In this document: positions 35,359-44,211 of the stretch, in pieces
Numbering within the stretch: the first letter of the stretch is position 1
Layout of the letters: each line of letters starts with the position of its first letter
Notes under the pieces: generated by a model
What the model was told of the DNA's origin: nothing
The model's database searches: none
The model's input: the letters and a program-made list of their open reading frames with translations, nothing else
Position numbers and translations under genes: made by a program
Assembly (NCBI RefSeq): GCF_000152905.1
Contig: NZ_CH672416.1
Location: 31,398 to 95,397 of the forward strand
Length of the DNA stretch: 64,000 bases
Direction: 5' to 3'
Source of the DNA: Nitrobacter sp. Nb-311A
GTDB taxonomy: Bacteria > Pseudomonadota > Alphaproteobacteria > Rhizobiales > Xanthobacteraceae

Positions 35359-38300
35359 GAATATTGTCCTTTGCTCACCGACGTTGCGCGCTTGTGGAAG
35401 AATCGATGATAGTCCGTCACCAACGCTCCACTCGTGCCAGCCATGGTCTTTGCAAATGCCCAACAGCACCGCAGCGCGTAACGGCGAAAGATGCTTCTCG
35501 GCAGAAAGATATGAAGCGAGCTGAGGCAGTCCGAGAGAATAGCTCGCAACGTCTTCGTCATTCCACCGTATAAGCTTGGTTGCGGCTGTCGTTCCTATGG
35601 ATTTAGCGCAAGCTATGCCGAAAAGATTCCAGCCAAACTTATGTGAATCATGAGCAAAAATAGTCTGGCATAGGTTCATCAGCCTATGCCCCAACTCGGG
35701 CCGGATGCACCCGCCAGGTTGGCCCGCTGCGTAATGCAGTATCGCGTAAATCAAGTCGTAATCGCCGCTGCCGAGCTTATCCAGTTCCGCCAATCCGTTG
35801 CGATAATATAGGCGCGCTTCGGGAACGCTCATTTCCAGCAATGCCTCGGCCAAAGAAGCGTAATCGTCGCCACGCTGATCGGTCTGATCGTCTTTGCGAA
35901 TCTCATCGACCATCGATTGCGCAAACGCACCGGCGCGAGAGTGAAGATGACCTTTTGCTGCTAGCAACGAGAGCACATACGCTTTCTCGCTCAGCAAAAA
36001 ACCTGGCCGAGAAATCACATCAATAACCGCGACCGCATCGCTGTCTGAAATAGCCGACGCGTGTTGAAGAAGCAGTCTTGCAAATCCAAGCCCCACGGTC
36101 TTAGCAAGCATCTTTTCAGGCTCTTCGAACCCGCGTGGCACCGTCTTTGATACAAAGGAGGCCCAATTACCGAGAAACGCGCTCACGCCCTTATCAGCGA
36201 CGCGAGCACACATGCTGGCCTGAATTGGCTCAATAATTTTCAGAACCGTCTCGATCCCGACGGCAATTTCCTGACATTCGCGGCTATCAAAGCGGCCTTC
36301 GAGCTGGCCGCAAATGCTGCAAGCTCGGCCAAGACGCTCAATCCCGTTGCGCACTCATATTGCCGAGCAAGTTTGACCGCTTGCCGCGCGACCGGAATTG
36401 CTAATCCCCGGCCCCATTGATGCAAATTTCCATCAACAGGTTTAAAATCTTTCTGAACGATCTTCAGAAATACAATGGAAGCAAAGTCGTCGTGGGCTGG
36501 ACCGGTCCTCTCGTGAGGAAGTTCGCGCTCATCTCTCTCTTTGCGCGCGTTCCAGTTTATCCAGTCGATCGCACGGCCACAGTGAATTTCAGCCTCTTCC
36601 ATCTCATTCGAGAAAGCATGGGCGATTGTTAGCCGTGCATCACGAGCGCCGCGCCACCCGGATCGGTCGCTGAATAAGCGTCGATAGGCGTCCCGATCGC
36701 CCAGAGTCGCTGCCAATGCGGGCGACTTGCGTATGAACTCATCGCCACGACTGTTTGCCGCGACCACTTGAGCCAAACGCATGGTGATGCCGAGCGCATG
36801 GTTGAGATCGCCGTCTTTAACCGCCAATTTAAACGCGGCATTGAATCGTGCTAGTGTCAAACGCCGCCGTCCGAAGTCCGACTGAATTGAAGTCGGAAAC
36901 TGCGTCGAATCCGCCAAAGCATAAGCCCGAGCACCGTCCTTGATTGCTACCAAGAACCCAGGCAGAGCCTCCGCTGCATATTGCGACGATACCTGTGCGT
37001 CATGGAGACGCTGCGCTATGGCTTGTTGAGAAGCCGTGTCGTTAGAATACGTATCACGGACATAAGTTTCTGTTGGTTCATCGCGGAAAATCGCGCCGTG
37101 CGTGGGAACGATCTCGAGCATCGGAGCCAGATCAGAAGCCGCGCTCACCACTTGCGATATCAACCACCCTAAGGCGGTTGCCAGTTCGTCCAAAGGCATG
37201 GGCGGCGGCAATAAAGAAATAGCGGAGAAGAACTCCCGAACATCCGAATCTAGCCACCCAGCGATTCGAAGATCGGAGAAGATCTTGTTGCACTTCTCCG
37301 AGATGAGTTTATCAACGGTGATTTCGGCTTTGTCTGGATTTCCCGCTACGTTCGTACCCCAAGTATCAACCAAATAAGCCAACACCCGCGCGTTGCCGCT
37401 AGATCGTGAAAACGCGGTCGCAAATTCAGCGCTCGTGATATTTTCGCGGCGTGAAGCCAGATATAATTCTGCTTCTTTCTGCGTAAACGGACGAAGCGGA
37501 AACGGTACAACTGTTGATCGATCGACAACGCGAGCCATTCGATGTGTACGGGCCGTCAGAACAAGCTTTACTCCCTCGACGCTGTTTTCGCTGAGTGACG
37601 CCAGAAGAAGCTTTGGAAATGAATCGTCCTTACGGTCGTCAGCTTCGATTTGCGCATTGTCTGCCGCATCGATGATTATCATTATGCCCTTTCGCTTCGA
37701 TTGGACTTTCAGCGTCTCAACGGCCTGAGTAAGGCGGCGGCGTAGTGCATTTATCAACGCAAGGGATTCTGCGTCGCCAGGAAGCAACGGGTCGCACAGC
37801 CCTCTTGAAGCCAACTCGTTGGCGATTTGTACGTATCCCACTCGCGGTAAATGACGCTCTTGGTCCTGTGATCGATAAGCGCCCCCACCAAAGCAATCGA
37901 ACACGACGACCTCGTACGCTTCCGATTGAGCGGCAGCGAGACTGCCAATAAAAACTGTTTTACCCACTCCCCCGTCGGCATGAATGAAGACCGGCTCTTT
38001 TTTAGTTTTGATCAAATTTATCGCATCGTCCAACTGTTCGCGTAGAACAATTTCTCCTACGTCAATGAATCGAGTATCTGCCGGGAATAGATCTTCCTCT
38101 TCGCGCCCCAATGCGACGAGTACGTCCTCTCGTTTTATGAGGTTGTTGTTCTTGTTTTTTAGACCAGCCTTCTCGCGGACGACTTCGACTACCTCAAAAA
38201 GCCGAGACTTGCTGCGCAGCTCATTTCCGGCAGACCAGTCAGCCATGGTGCGTCTCAAGTTACTATTCAAAAGTGGAAGCGTTTCCTCCGAAGCGCGAAA

Positions 38301-39116
38301 TTCGCACCGACTGAATAGCCGTTGTGCATCTACCTTCTTCTTTGCGCAGAGACCTTTTAAATAGTCATGTTGAGTTAGAGCCTCGCCTTTGGCAGGCGTT
38401 ACACCCGATTTCAGACCGGCTATCGCTGCCCATAGATCCGGCGAGAACTCTGCGTTCGTGACAAACGAAAAAGTCAACTTCTTGTCGACATCAGCCGAAG
38501 ATATCGTCTTTTCATATCCCACAATCGTGTCGGCAAACTTTTCAATTGTCTTACGAAGATATGAGGCCGTCACCAAACCGGCTATTGTTCTGTATTTGAA
38601 TTGCGCGGTCTGTACAGCTTCCGAGGTGGCAAAGTTGTCGCCATCTCCGTAGTAGAGAACGAGATCTGCCACGTCTTCGGCTTCTGCGCCGGGATTGGCA
38701 GTTTCGGTCTTCGATAGTCCTTCAATAGCAATCGCTTTTAAGCGGTCACTTGGGAAGACCAGTTGCATGGCTCGCCGTGCTGCCCAGCGCTCATGAAACG
38801 TGTGTCCCGCGCGGGAGGCGCTCACGATATCTACGGTTGGATTTTTCGGAGCCTTTTTAGCCATGATCAGAGCATTAAAGAGTTTTGGAACGATCCCTAG
38901 CGCAAGTCCGGGGCTTGCCCCATCATCGTTCGCCCGGGTGTAGTAAACTGTTTCACTATTATTTGGCCGTAGAAGAATACGTGTCCACTCCTCTGCTCAC
39001 CTCATCCTAACTGAAAGTCATCCAGCGCTATCGCGGCTAGATAATTCCTCTGGCTTGCTACAACCAAAACGGCAATGCCGGCTCTGACTAAGCTGGTCGC
39101 ACATGAACCTTTAGCA

Positions 39117-40424
39117 TCACGCGTCCTCCAACCTGCGCAGACGAGCCTTGACGCCATTACTGACGCTGTCAGCGACTTCGGCAGGAAATCCTTTCGGGAG
39201 CGACGCGGTGACCTGCTCGACCGCTGCCGGTGTCTGTGTGCGCAGCTCATCGAAGATCGCGGTCACGAGTCCCGCGCCAATCCCCGCCTTGGCGGCGGTC
39301 TGGACAAAATGGCGAGGCATCACGCCACCGACGACGTAGTGGCGGCTGTCCCCGACGGCCATGGCCAGCTTCATCTTGTTACGTTTGATCTGGCCTGTGT
39401 CGAGGCTAGGCTGCGCCGAGATCACATCGTAGAGCGGTGTCATGCGGAAGCGACCTCCGGGAGAGAGAAAAACGCTGAAATTCTTGGCGTGACCATCCGT
39501 GGCACCGAGCAGCCAGAAGGCAATTACGGCTCTCAGAAACGTTGTTTGATCTGCCTTCGGCTGGTCGCTTCCCTTGAGCAGATTGAGAATAGCCGGAATG
39601 CCGGGGCCGCCATCGGATTCGTATTTCAAGGATGGCGGCACGGACAAGGCCTGGCAGCAATCCTCCTGCGGCAAACGCAGGAGACGGTTGTCGCTGGTCC
39701 AACGGCGATCGAACCGCTCGACCACGAGCACGTGGTTACCCTCAAACTCTTCAATCGCAACGGCGGCGCTCGGAAGTCCAAGAGCAGCCGCCAGCTTAAG
39801 GCAGAAGAACTCGTTTTCAACGCTGTAGGATAGATCGATGCCGTTCGGCAGTCGGCCAATCTGCGGTTTGAGGATGTGCGTCGTGGCCGTAGTCGCCAGC
39901 GGCTTGTACCAACGCCCGTTCCAGAACAGCAGTGCGGTCTTTTCCTGGGCGCCGGCGATCGATATCCGAAAGTCCTCATCCTCGCCAAGTCCAAGGGGAG
40001 CCGATGCAAGGTCACCGAGAAGCCGGGCGATTCCCTTGTCGTCGATAGGTTTGCCGCCAACAGCGCCGGCGGCGCCGGGTTCGACGCCGTCCGGCAGGAA
40101 TTGCAACGCGCCGACGCAATCCCGTCCGACAGCGGCAAGCAGGTCGTAAGCGTCGATCCCCTGAGCGTGGACCCGCTCCGCCATGCGGCGACGGATGGGC
40201 GTGCTGTCAGGCAGGAGATTGTCGAAAACGGCGATGACAGGCGCACCGATATAACGGTCCTCACGCAAAGGCAGAGAGAGCGACACGGGCAGCGCATGCT
40301 CCCAGGCAAGCCAGGACGGATCGTACTGAAAATCGATTGCGCCGCTGGATTGCCTATTCAGGCGTCCGACGAGACGGCCGTTCAGGAAGACATTGAGCGA
40401 GATGTGCCGCCGCGGGCGGGCCAT
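39117..40424 (-). CDS. hipA: HipA family serine/threonine kinase toxin
   Basis: Protein of 435 residues, close to E. coli HipA (440). SISIAGAQEK-like loop (ISIAGAQEKTALLFW) matches the phosphate-binding segment; HILKPQ carries the ATP-binding lysine; DGHAKNFSVFL is the catalytic loop and PLYDVISA the metal-binding Asp. The N-terminal subdomain has LPVSLSLPL and FDNLLPDS. In E. coli HipA phosphorylates glutamyl-tRNA synthetase and induces dormancy; the target here is unknown. All key residues are intact. Its start overlaps the hipB stop (TGATG). Confidence 0.93.
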   Translation of the reverse strand: MARPRRHISLNVFLNGRLVGRLNRQSSGAIDFQYDPSWLAWEHALPVSLSLPLREDRYIGAPVIAVFDNLLPDSTPIRRRMAERVHAQGIDAYDLLAAVGRDCVGALQFLPDGVEPGAAGAVGGKPIDDKGIARLLGDLASAPLGLGEDEDFRISIAGAQEKTALLFWNGRWYKPLATTATTHILKPQIGRLPNGIDLSYSVENEFFCLKLAAALGLPSAAVAIEEFEGNHVLVVERFDRRWTSDNRLLRLPQEDCCQALSVPPSLKYESDGGPGIPAILNLLKGSDQPKADQTTFLRAVIAFWLLGATDGHAKNFSVFLSPGGRFRMTPLYDVISAQPSLDTGQIKRNKMKLAMAVGDSRHYVVGGVMPRHFVQTAAKAGIGAGLVTAIFDELRTQTPAAVEQVTASLPKGFPAEVADSVSNGVKARLRRLEDA

Positions 40425-40675
40425 CAGAAGATGTCCTCGATCTCGGCCGGCTTTGCCTTCGTCCTGGGACGGATAACGAACTCTAGGTCGAGCGCAGCGA
40501 GAATGTCACAAAGCGTTCCGAGCTGAGTTCCGAGCGCGCCACTCTCGACGGCGGAGATGGTTGCCTGTCGTAGCTTCGTCCGGTCCCCGACGTTGGTCTG
40601 ATTCAGGCCGTGCTTGCGACGTTGCCGGCGGATGGCATCTCCGATTTGCTTAGGCGTTCGGACAATCTGGTCCAC
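40424..40675 (-). CDS. hipB: HipB family antitoxin, XRE-type regulator
   Basis: Protein of 83 residues with a helix-turn-helix: IGDAIRRQRRKHGLNQTNVG, DRTKLRQATISAVESGALG, TQLGTLCDILAALDLEFVIR. HipB neutralises HipA and represses the operon. It lies directly upstream of hipA, overlapping by one base, and four operator-like palindromes lie 24-120 bases before its start. Confidence 0.92.
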   Translation of the reverse strand: MDQIVRTPKQIGDAIRRQRRKHGLNQTNVGDRTKLRQATISAVESGALGTQLGTLCDILAALDLEFVIRPRTKAKPAEIEDIF

Positions 40676-40698
40676 GGCGCACCTCTCTGGGCACGCTA

Positions 40699-40795
40699 TA
40701 TACGCTTAAGAGTGTAAATGTCAATATACGCTTCAGAGAATGAATATCTATATACGTCACAACGTATAATGTAGATAAATACGCCTTAGCGTATA
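40699..40795 (-). promoter_or_regulatory. Four phased operator sites of hipBA
   Basis: Sites of the form TATACG-N6-CGTATA start at 40699, 40725, 40751 and 40778, spaced 26, 26 and 27 bases. Site 3 (40751-40768) is a perfect TATACG/CGTATA; site 4 (40778-40795) has one mismatch; sites 1 and 2 keep the left half and a weaker right half. E. coli HipB also uses four palindromic operators, so autoregulation is likely. Confidence 0.82.
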
Positions 40796-40925
40796 ATCCA
40801 CTACGCTCGCACCGGTTCGCGAGGTTCTCAATCCAGTACTCAGCGCGACTCAATCACTTCTACCTGCCCCGAACCGGAGCACGGTATCGCGCGGGAGAAT
40901 GGTTCCTCGCCAGCGAAGAGCGCGA

Positions 40926-41282
40926 TCAGTCAGAAGCGGTCCAACTCCAGCCTTCAGCGGCCATCGCTTCACCGATCCACTGCGCCACCTCGCCCGGAGG
41001 TCCGCTGCAATACCACAAGATGGAGTCACCCTCTTCACGTACCCAGGCGACAAGCCGGGCCGCTTCTCGAAAAGAGTAGGAAACAACGGCCCCATTCGAT
41101 GCATGCCATCGACCGTTGGCCAACGCCGACCAGAGATCGACGCCACATGCACCATCGGCTCTCACCTGTTCTCCAACGGCTCGATCAATAGCTGCTTCAA
41201 ATTCCTTGATCGGTCGGGTGGAACGCTGGCTTGGAACGCCCGCAAAATCGCTTTTATCGAAGAAAGGGAACGGTTGCCTCAT
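40926..41282 (-). CDS. Conserved-looking hypothetical protein
   Basis: Protein of about 118 residues, MRQPFPFFDKSDFAGVPSQR, with GVDLWSALANGRWHASNGAV, YSFREAARLVAWVREEGDSI and GEVAQWIGEAMAAEGWSW. The Trp-rich, acidic composition looks like a real folded protein rather than a shadow, and the first ATG at 41282 fits. An upstream start at 41324 is possible. No family was recognised; it is a cargo gene of the island. Confidence 0.55.
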   Translation of the reverse strand: MRQPFPFFDKSDFAGVPSQRSTRPIKEFEAAIDRAVGEQVRADGACGVDLWSALANGRWHASNGAVVSYSFREAARLVAWVREEGDSILWYCSGPPGEVAQWIGEAMAAEGWSWTASD

Positions 41283-41443
41283 GGCTCTCGTTTCTTTAGC
41301 TCTGCTGAAGAGGTGATGAAACAACTAAATTGAAGCGTGAGTGGCGGCGTCGACTCTTCGCCAACAGGCAGTTCTTTTCAGTGAAATCGTAAAACCACCT
41401 GGTCGCACGCCATTCCGGCCCGCGAAACAAAGGAGTTATCGAT

Positions 41444-41797
41444 ATGCAGCCACCCGTCATTCCGCCGCGCTATCTTCGTACCCACGAGGCCGCAATGTTT
41501 CTTGGACTGTCGCCGCGAACATTTGAGAAGCATCGCACTTATGGAACAGGCCCGATCTACCGCAAGCTCGGCGGTCGAGTCGTCTATGCGATCGTCGATC
41601 TGCAACAATGGGCGGATTCGGGGACAGTGAGTTCAACATCCGATCCGAACAGCAAAACGGTCCGACCGGCCTCGTCACAGCATCGGATAACTCGCCGGAA
41701 GGCCCAAGTACCGATCGGGCTCGCGGACACTCCGTCGAGAAGCATCCGCGATCTCGAGTCCAATGTCGGATTTCCTGCTAGCCAGTGTGACGGCTGA
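41444..41797 (+). CDS. Helix-turn-helix protein, AlpA/excisionase-like
   Basis: Protein of 117 residues. RYLRTHEAAMFLGLSPRTFEKHRTYGTGPIYRKLGGRVVYAIVDLQQW is a MerR-type winged helix as in AlpA and Xis proteins; the tail is less conserved. Rhizobial integrative elements often carry such a gene near their ends. AAAGGAG lies seven bases before the ATG. Confidence 0.8.
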   Translation: MQPPVIPPRYLRTHEAAMFLGLSPRTFEKHRTYGTGPIYRKLGGRVVYAIVDLQQWADSGTVSSTSDPNSKTVRPASSQHRITRRKAQVPIGLADTPSRSIRDLESNVGFPASQCDG

Positions 41798-41853
41798 ACT
41801 GCCAAGCGCCAAGCGCAGCGAGGGTCAACCCTGTTCATCCGCCTCATACACGT

Positions 41854-41876
41854 TAGTGCAACGGGCCGTTGCACTA
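41854..41876. promoter_or_regulatory. Palindromic operator candidate before the second HTH gene
   Basis: AGTGCAACGG and CCGTTGCACT flank a single G, with one more T/A pair outside (11-bp arms). It lies 22 bases before the GTG start of the excisionase-like gene and may bind its repressor or a LuxR-type activator. Confidence 0.6.
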
Positions 41877-41898
41877 TTACTAGAGCTATGGAGAAACT

Positions 41899-42141
41899 GT
41901 GTCCGTTCCTGCCTATCTGACCCTCGAAGAGGTCGTCGAGCGTTATCGCAACCAAGTTAGCGAGGGTACGCTACGCAACTGGCGATCGAAGAGAATTGGT
42001 CCGTCATTCGTCAAAATCGGCAAAGCGATCCTATACCCGATCGAGGAGTTGGAGCGATGGGATCGTTCAAACCTGATTTCCTGTAAGCGCATATCAACTG
42101 CGTCCTTCGGCGCCAACGACACCGAGGGCGCAATGGACTGA
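41899..42141 (+). CDS. Small HTH protein, excisionase/RdfS-like
   Basis: Protein of 80 residues, PAYLTLEEVVERYRNQVSEG, then TLRNWRSKRIGPSFVKIGKA and ILYPIEELERWDRSN, the MerR-like fold of recombination directionality factors. It starts with GTG, with GGAG seven bases upstream. It lies 290 bases from the right island end, where an excisionase gene would be expected. No integrase accompanies it. Confidence 0.75.
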   Translation: MSVPAYLTLEEVVERYRNQVSEGTLRNWRSKRIGPSFVKIGKAILYPIEELERWDRSNLISCKRISTASFGANDTEGAMD

Positions 42142-42414
42142 ATGGACAGAGCTGGCCTTCGATTGACGATGGGTGCGGTTTGCCATCGTCGATCAAGGTC
42201 AGCTCCTGTTTTGATCCGTGCTCGCCTAAAATGGGATAGACCGATGTGAAGTTCGTGCAGCAGCTTGCGAATGCGGGCGCTTGAGGGGTTACGCGGGTTG
42301 CACCGGGATTGCCGCGAATTTGCGCGAGTTACAGACCCCAGATACCGGCACCATCTCATCTTTGACGTTAATTATCTTATTGAAATATATATCTTTTCAA
42401 AGTTTCACGGGTTG
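42142..42414. other. Right arm of the island, no gene
   Basis: About 270 bases between the excisionase-like gene and the radC fragment. No gene is supported; the AT-rich part 42360-42410 may be an arm-binding site of the lost integrase. Confidence 0.5.
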
Positions 42415-42576
42415 ATGCATAACTACCCCTCTGGCGATCCGACGCCATCGCAAGCCGACATCCAGATGACCAGATCGATTATCGACATTTCATCGCCGCT
42501 CGGAATCTCCGTGCATGACCACATCATTGTCGGCAAGAACGGCCACGCGAGTCTGAAAGGGCTGCGGCTGATCTAG
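42415..42576 (+). pseudogene. 3' fragment of radC at the right island end
   Basis: Reads [18 protein letters not shown] to the normal radC end. Only the last 53 codons are present. The first zinc-motif segment is HNYPSGD instead of HNHPSGD. It is what remains of the original radC end after insertion, plus a few island-side bases. Confidence 0.88.
42433..42575 (+). repeat. Right 143-bp direct repeat (attR-like)
   Basis: Identical to 27964-28106. After it the chromosomal flank resumes with a module B repeat and the convergent Inh-like gene. Confidence 0.85.
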
Positions 42577-42628
42577 ATCAAATCATGGAGCCCCGCATCT
42601 GATCCAATCGGAAGCGGAAAGGCTCTAA
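42577..42628 (-). repeat. Dispersed repeat, module B fragment
   Basis: GATCAAATCATGGAGCCCCG, CATCTGATCCAATCGGAAGC and GGAAAGGCTCT: the palindromic end of module B in reverse orientation. It directly follows the island. Confidence 0.65.
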
Positions 42629-42631
42629 GGA

Positions 42632-43372
42632 TTACTGCCGAATGAGGATCAGCGGACTGGTGCTGTCGGGAACCAGCCGCCACTGCGCGTTGTCATCGGC
42701 CTGGAAGTGCCAGGTCTCGCCGCTCGCTGACATCAGCAGGATTTCACCGTGCTCGAGCCGCCAGACCTCCGGCTTAAAGTTCGCGATCGCCGTATCGCAT
42801 TTGGGTTTGAGGAAAGCCTGGAAATTGTCGGGTGGGACTTCAGTGTTCGTCAGCGTGATGCCGCAGATCGGCTGACCGTTGCCGCGGACGAAGGCCCAGT
42901 CGCCGATCATCTGGTCCATCGATCTGGCGAGCGAGCGGGCCTCGGCAAGATTTTGCAGGATGTAGATGCCCTCATTCTCCCGCCGGCCTTCGAAAATGCC
43001 GCTCTCGACTTCGGTGAAATCGATCACCGGCTCTCCGGTCGCGGCCCGCAAGCGCACAATATCAAGACCGGCGACGGTCCAGGCCGCAACGTCCTTCGTG
43101 AACGGCAGCGACGCCGCGCAACCCGGCTCAAGATCGAGCTTGAAACCCTGCGGCGATGGATCGCTCTTGAGCGTCAGCACGCAAGTCTTGCTGCGTTCGG
43201 TCGTTGACAACTCCCACTGTCCGACCATGTTTTTCTTCAAGGCGGATGCATCCTGCGCCGATGCGGCTGATCCACAAGACATCACCATCGCGACTGCGAC
43301 AAGAACAGATCTCCGCCTTCGCCACACAGACGTGCGGCCATCGATCTTGTTCAGGGAGACGGGGGCGGCCAT
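42632..43372 (-). CDS. AprI/Inh-like metalloprotease inhibitor domain protein
   Basis: Exported protein of 246 residues with signal peptide (SVLVAVAMVMSCGSAASAQ). Two repeats of an Inh-type eight-stranded barrel are visible: MVGQWELSTTERSKTCVLTL with SDPSPQGFKLDL, and MIGDWAFVRGNGQPICGITL with FQAFLKPKCD. Inh proteins inhibit secreted metalloproteases or act as outer-membrane lipoproteins (Omp19) in Brucella. Its ATG overlaps the permease stop (TGATG), so it appears to be the last gene of the ABC operon. Confidence 0.75.
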   Translation of the reverse strand: MAAPVSLNKIDGRTSVWRRRRSVLVAVAMVMSCGSAASAQDASALKKNMVGQWELSTTERSKTCVLTLKSDPSPQGFKLDLEPGCAASLPFTKDVAAWTVAGLDIVRLRAATGEPVIDFTEVESGIFEGRRENEGIYILQNLAEARSLARSMDQMIGDWAFVRGNGQPICGITLTNTEVPPDNFQAFLKPKCDTAIANFKPEVWRLEHGEILLMSASGETWHFQADDNAQWRLVPDSTSPLILIRQ

Positions 43373-44211
43373 CAGCTTTCCTTCCCGATCGCGCTTTCGT
43401 GCCAGCGCCGCAACATCAGATGCGACGCCGTCGCAAGGCACATATAAATGACAATGCCGGCCACAGAGAGCAACAATAACGCCGCGAACATGCGCGGAAT
43501 GTTGAGCCGGTAGCCGGACTCCGCAATTCTGTACGCAAGACCCGAACCGGCACCGGCCGAACCCGCCGCGATTTCCGCAACCACCGCGCCGATTAACGAC
43601 AGGCCGCCGGCAATGCGTAATCCGCCGAAAATGTACGGCAATGCCGCCGGCAGTTTGAGATAACGCAGCGTTTGCAGGCGCGACGCTCCGTAAAGCTGGA
43701 ACAGCCCGACGAGGCCACGGTCCACCGAGTTTAGGCCGAGCGTGGTGTTCGACAGCACTGGAAAGAACGCGACGATCCAGGCGCAAACGACGACCGCCGT
43801 GTGCTGCGGCAAATAAATCAAAAGCAGCGGTGCAATCGCAATCACCGGCGTGACCTGCAGGACGATCGCATAGGGCAGGAAAGCCTGTTCCAGCCATTTC
43901 GACTGGTTGAACAGCAGCGCCAGCCCAATGCCGCCCACCGCTGCGGCGGCGAAGCCTTCGACAGTGGTCAGCAAGGTCGTCAGCAGCGAGCGCCATAGAA
44001 TCGGCCAGTCTTCCAGCAGCGTCACCGCCACCAGCCCCGGGCCGGGCAGCACATAGGGCGGAATGTCGTAGAGATCCACGATCGCATGCCATACCAGTAT
44101 GCTCGCCCCCAACACGGCCAACGGCAACAGCATGCGTGCCACCGGCGTCGTCCGAACGCCCTCTTCCGGCGGCTCATTGTCGGCTGGCGCGAATGAGCCG
44201 GACGCCGTCAT
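43372..44211 (-). CDS. ABC transporter permease (NitT/TauT/ThiX type)
   Basis: Inner-membrane permease of 279 residues with about six helices (LLPLAVLGASILVWHAIVDL and others). The EAA loop reads LYGASRLQTLRYLKLPAALPYIFGGLRIA, the form found in SsuC/TauC/ThiX permeases. It overlaps the ATPase gene by four bases. Confidence 0.88.
   Translation of the reverse strand: MTASGSFAPADNEPPEEGVRTTPVARMLLPLAVLGASILVWHAIVDLYDIPPYVLPGPGLVAVTLLEDWPILWRSLLTTLLTTVEGFAAAAVGGIGLALLFNQSKWLEQAFLPYAIVLQVTPVIAIAPLLLIYLPQHTAVVVCAWIVAFFPVLSNTTLGLNSVDRGLVGLFQLYGASRLQTLRYLKLPAALPYIFGGLRIAGGLSLIGAVVAEIAAGSAGAGSGLAYRIAESGYRLNIPRMFAALLLLSVAGIVIYMCLATASHLMLRRWHESAIGKES

Larger units (their letters stand above)
32911..38864 (-). 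pseudogene. Avs-like STAND NTPase with N-terminal nuclease-like domain, frameshifted
   Basis: About 5.95 kb that would encode roughly 1980 residues if frames were joined. The N-terminus (HTFHERWAARRAM, IAIEGL, VADLVLYYG, QFKYR) has the E48/D67/Q88-K90 arrangement of PD-(D/E)XK nucleases of the DUF4297/Mrr kind. The NTPase follows (FIHADGGVGKTVFIG near 300; GIMIIIDAADN near 395). The rest is a long alpha-helical repeat region, as in sensor domains of antiviral STAND (Avs) proteins, which detect phage proteins. Breaks: near 36240-36300 (second frame begins), a 16-bp duplication at 35327-35358, and a C9 tract at 33170-33178 (last 100 codons in another frame). The base composition is AT-rich, suggesting transfer. 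The Avs assignment is by architecture only. Confidence 0.7.
28107..42432. mobile_element. Genomic island inserted at the 3' end of radC
   Basis: About 14.3 kb bounded by the radC direct repeats. The content is accessory: insertion sequences, an Avs-like NTPase gene, hipBA, a hypothetical gene and two excisionase-like HTH genes of the kind found in rhizobial integrative elements. The 32.9-38.9 kb part is visibly richer in A/T than the chromosome around it. No integrase, relaxase or transfer gene is present, so it is a non-autonomous or decayed element. Confidence 0.8.

Noticed and set aside
36240-36354. Programmed -1 ribosomal frameshift in the Avs-like gene
   Set aside because: No slippery heptamer of the X XXY YYZ form was found in the right frame near the overlap, and other frame breaks in the gene point to mutation or slippage.
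40899-41333. Plus-strand frame opposite the hypothetical gene after hipB
   Set aside because: The minus-strand frame has a more natural composition and start; the plus frame has no motif. Kept only the minus-strand call, with moderate confidence.
28107-42432. Island as a complete integrative conjugative element
   Set aside because: No integrase, relaxase or type IV secretion gene was found in the window, only excisionase-like proteins.
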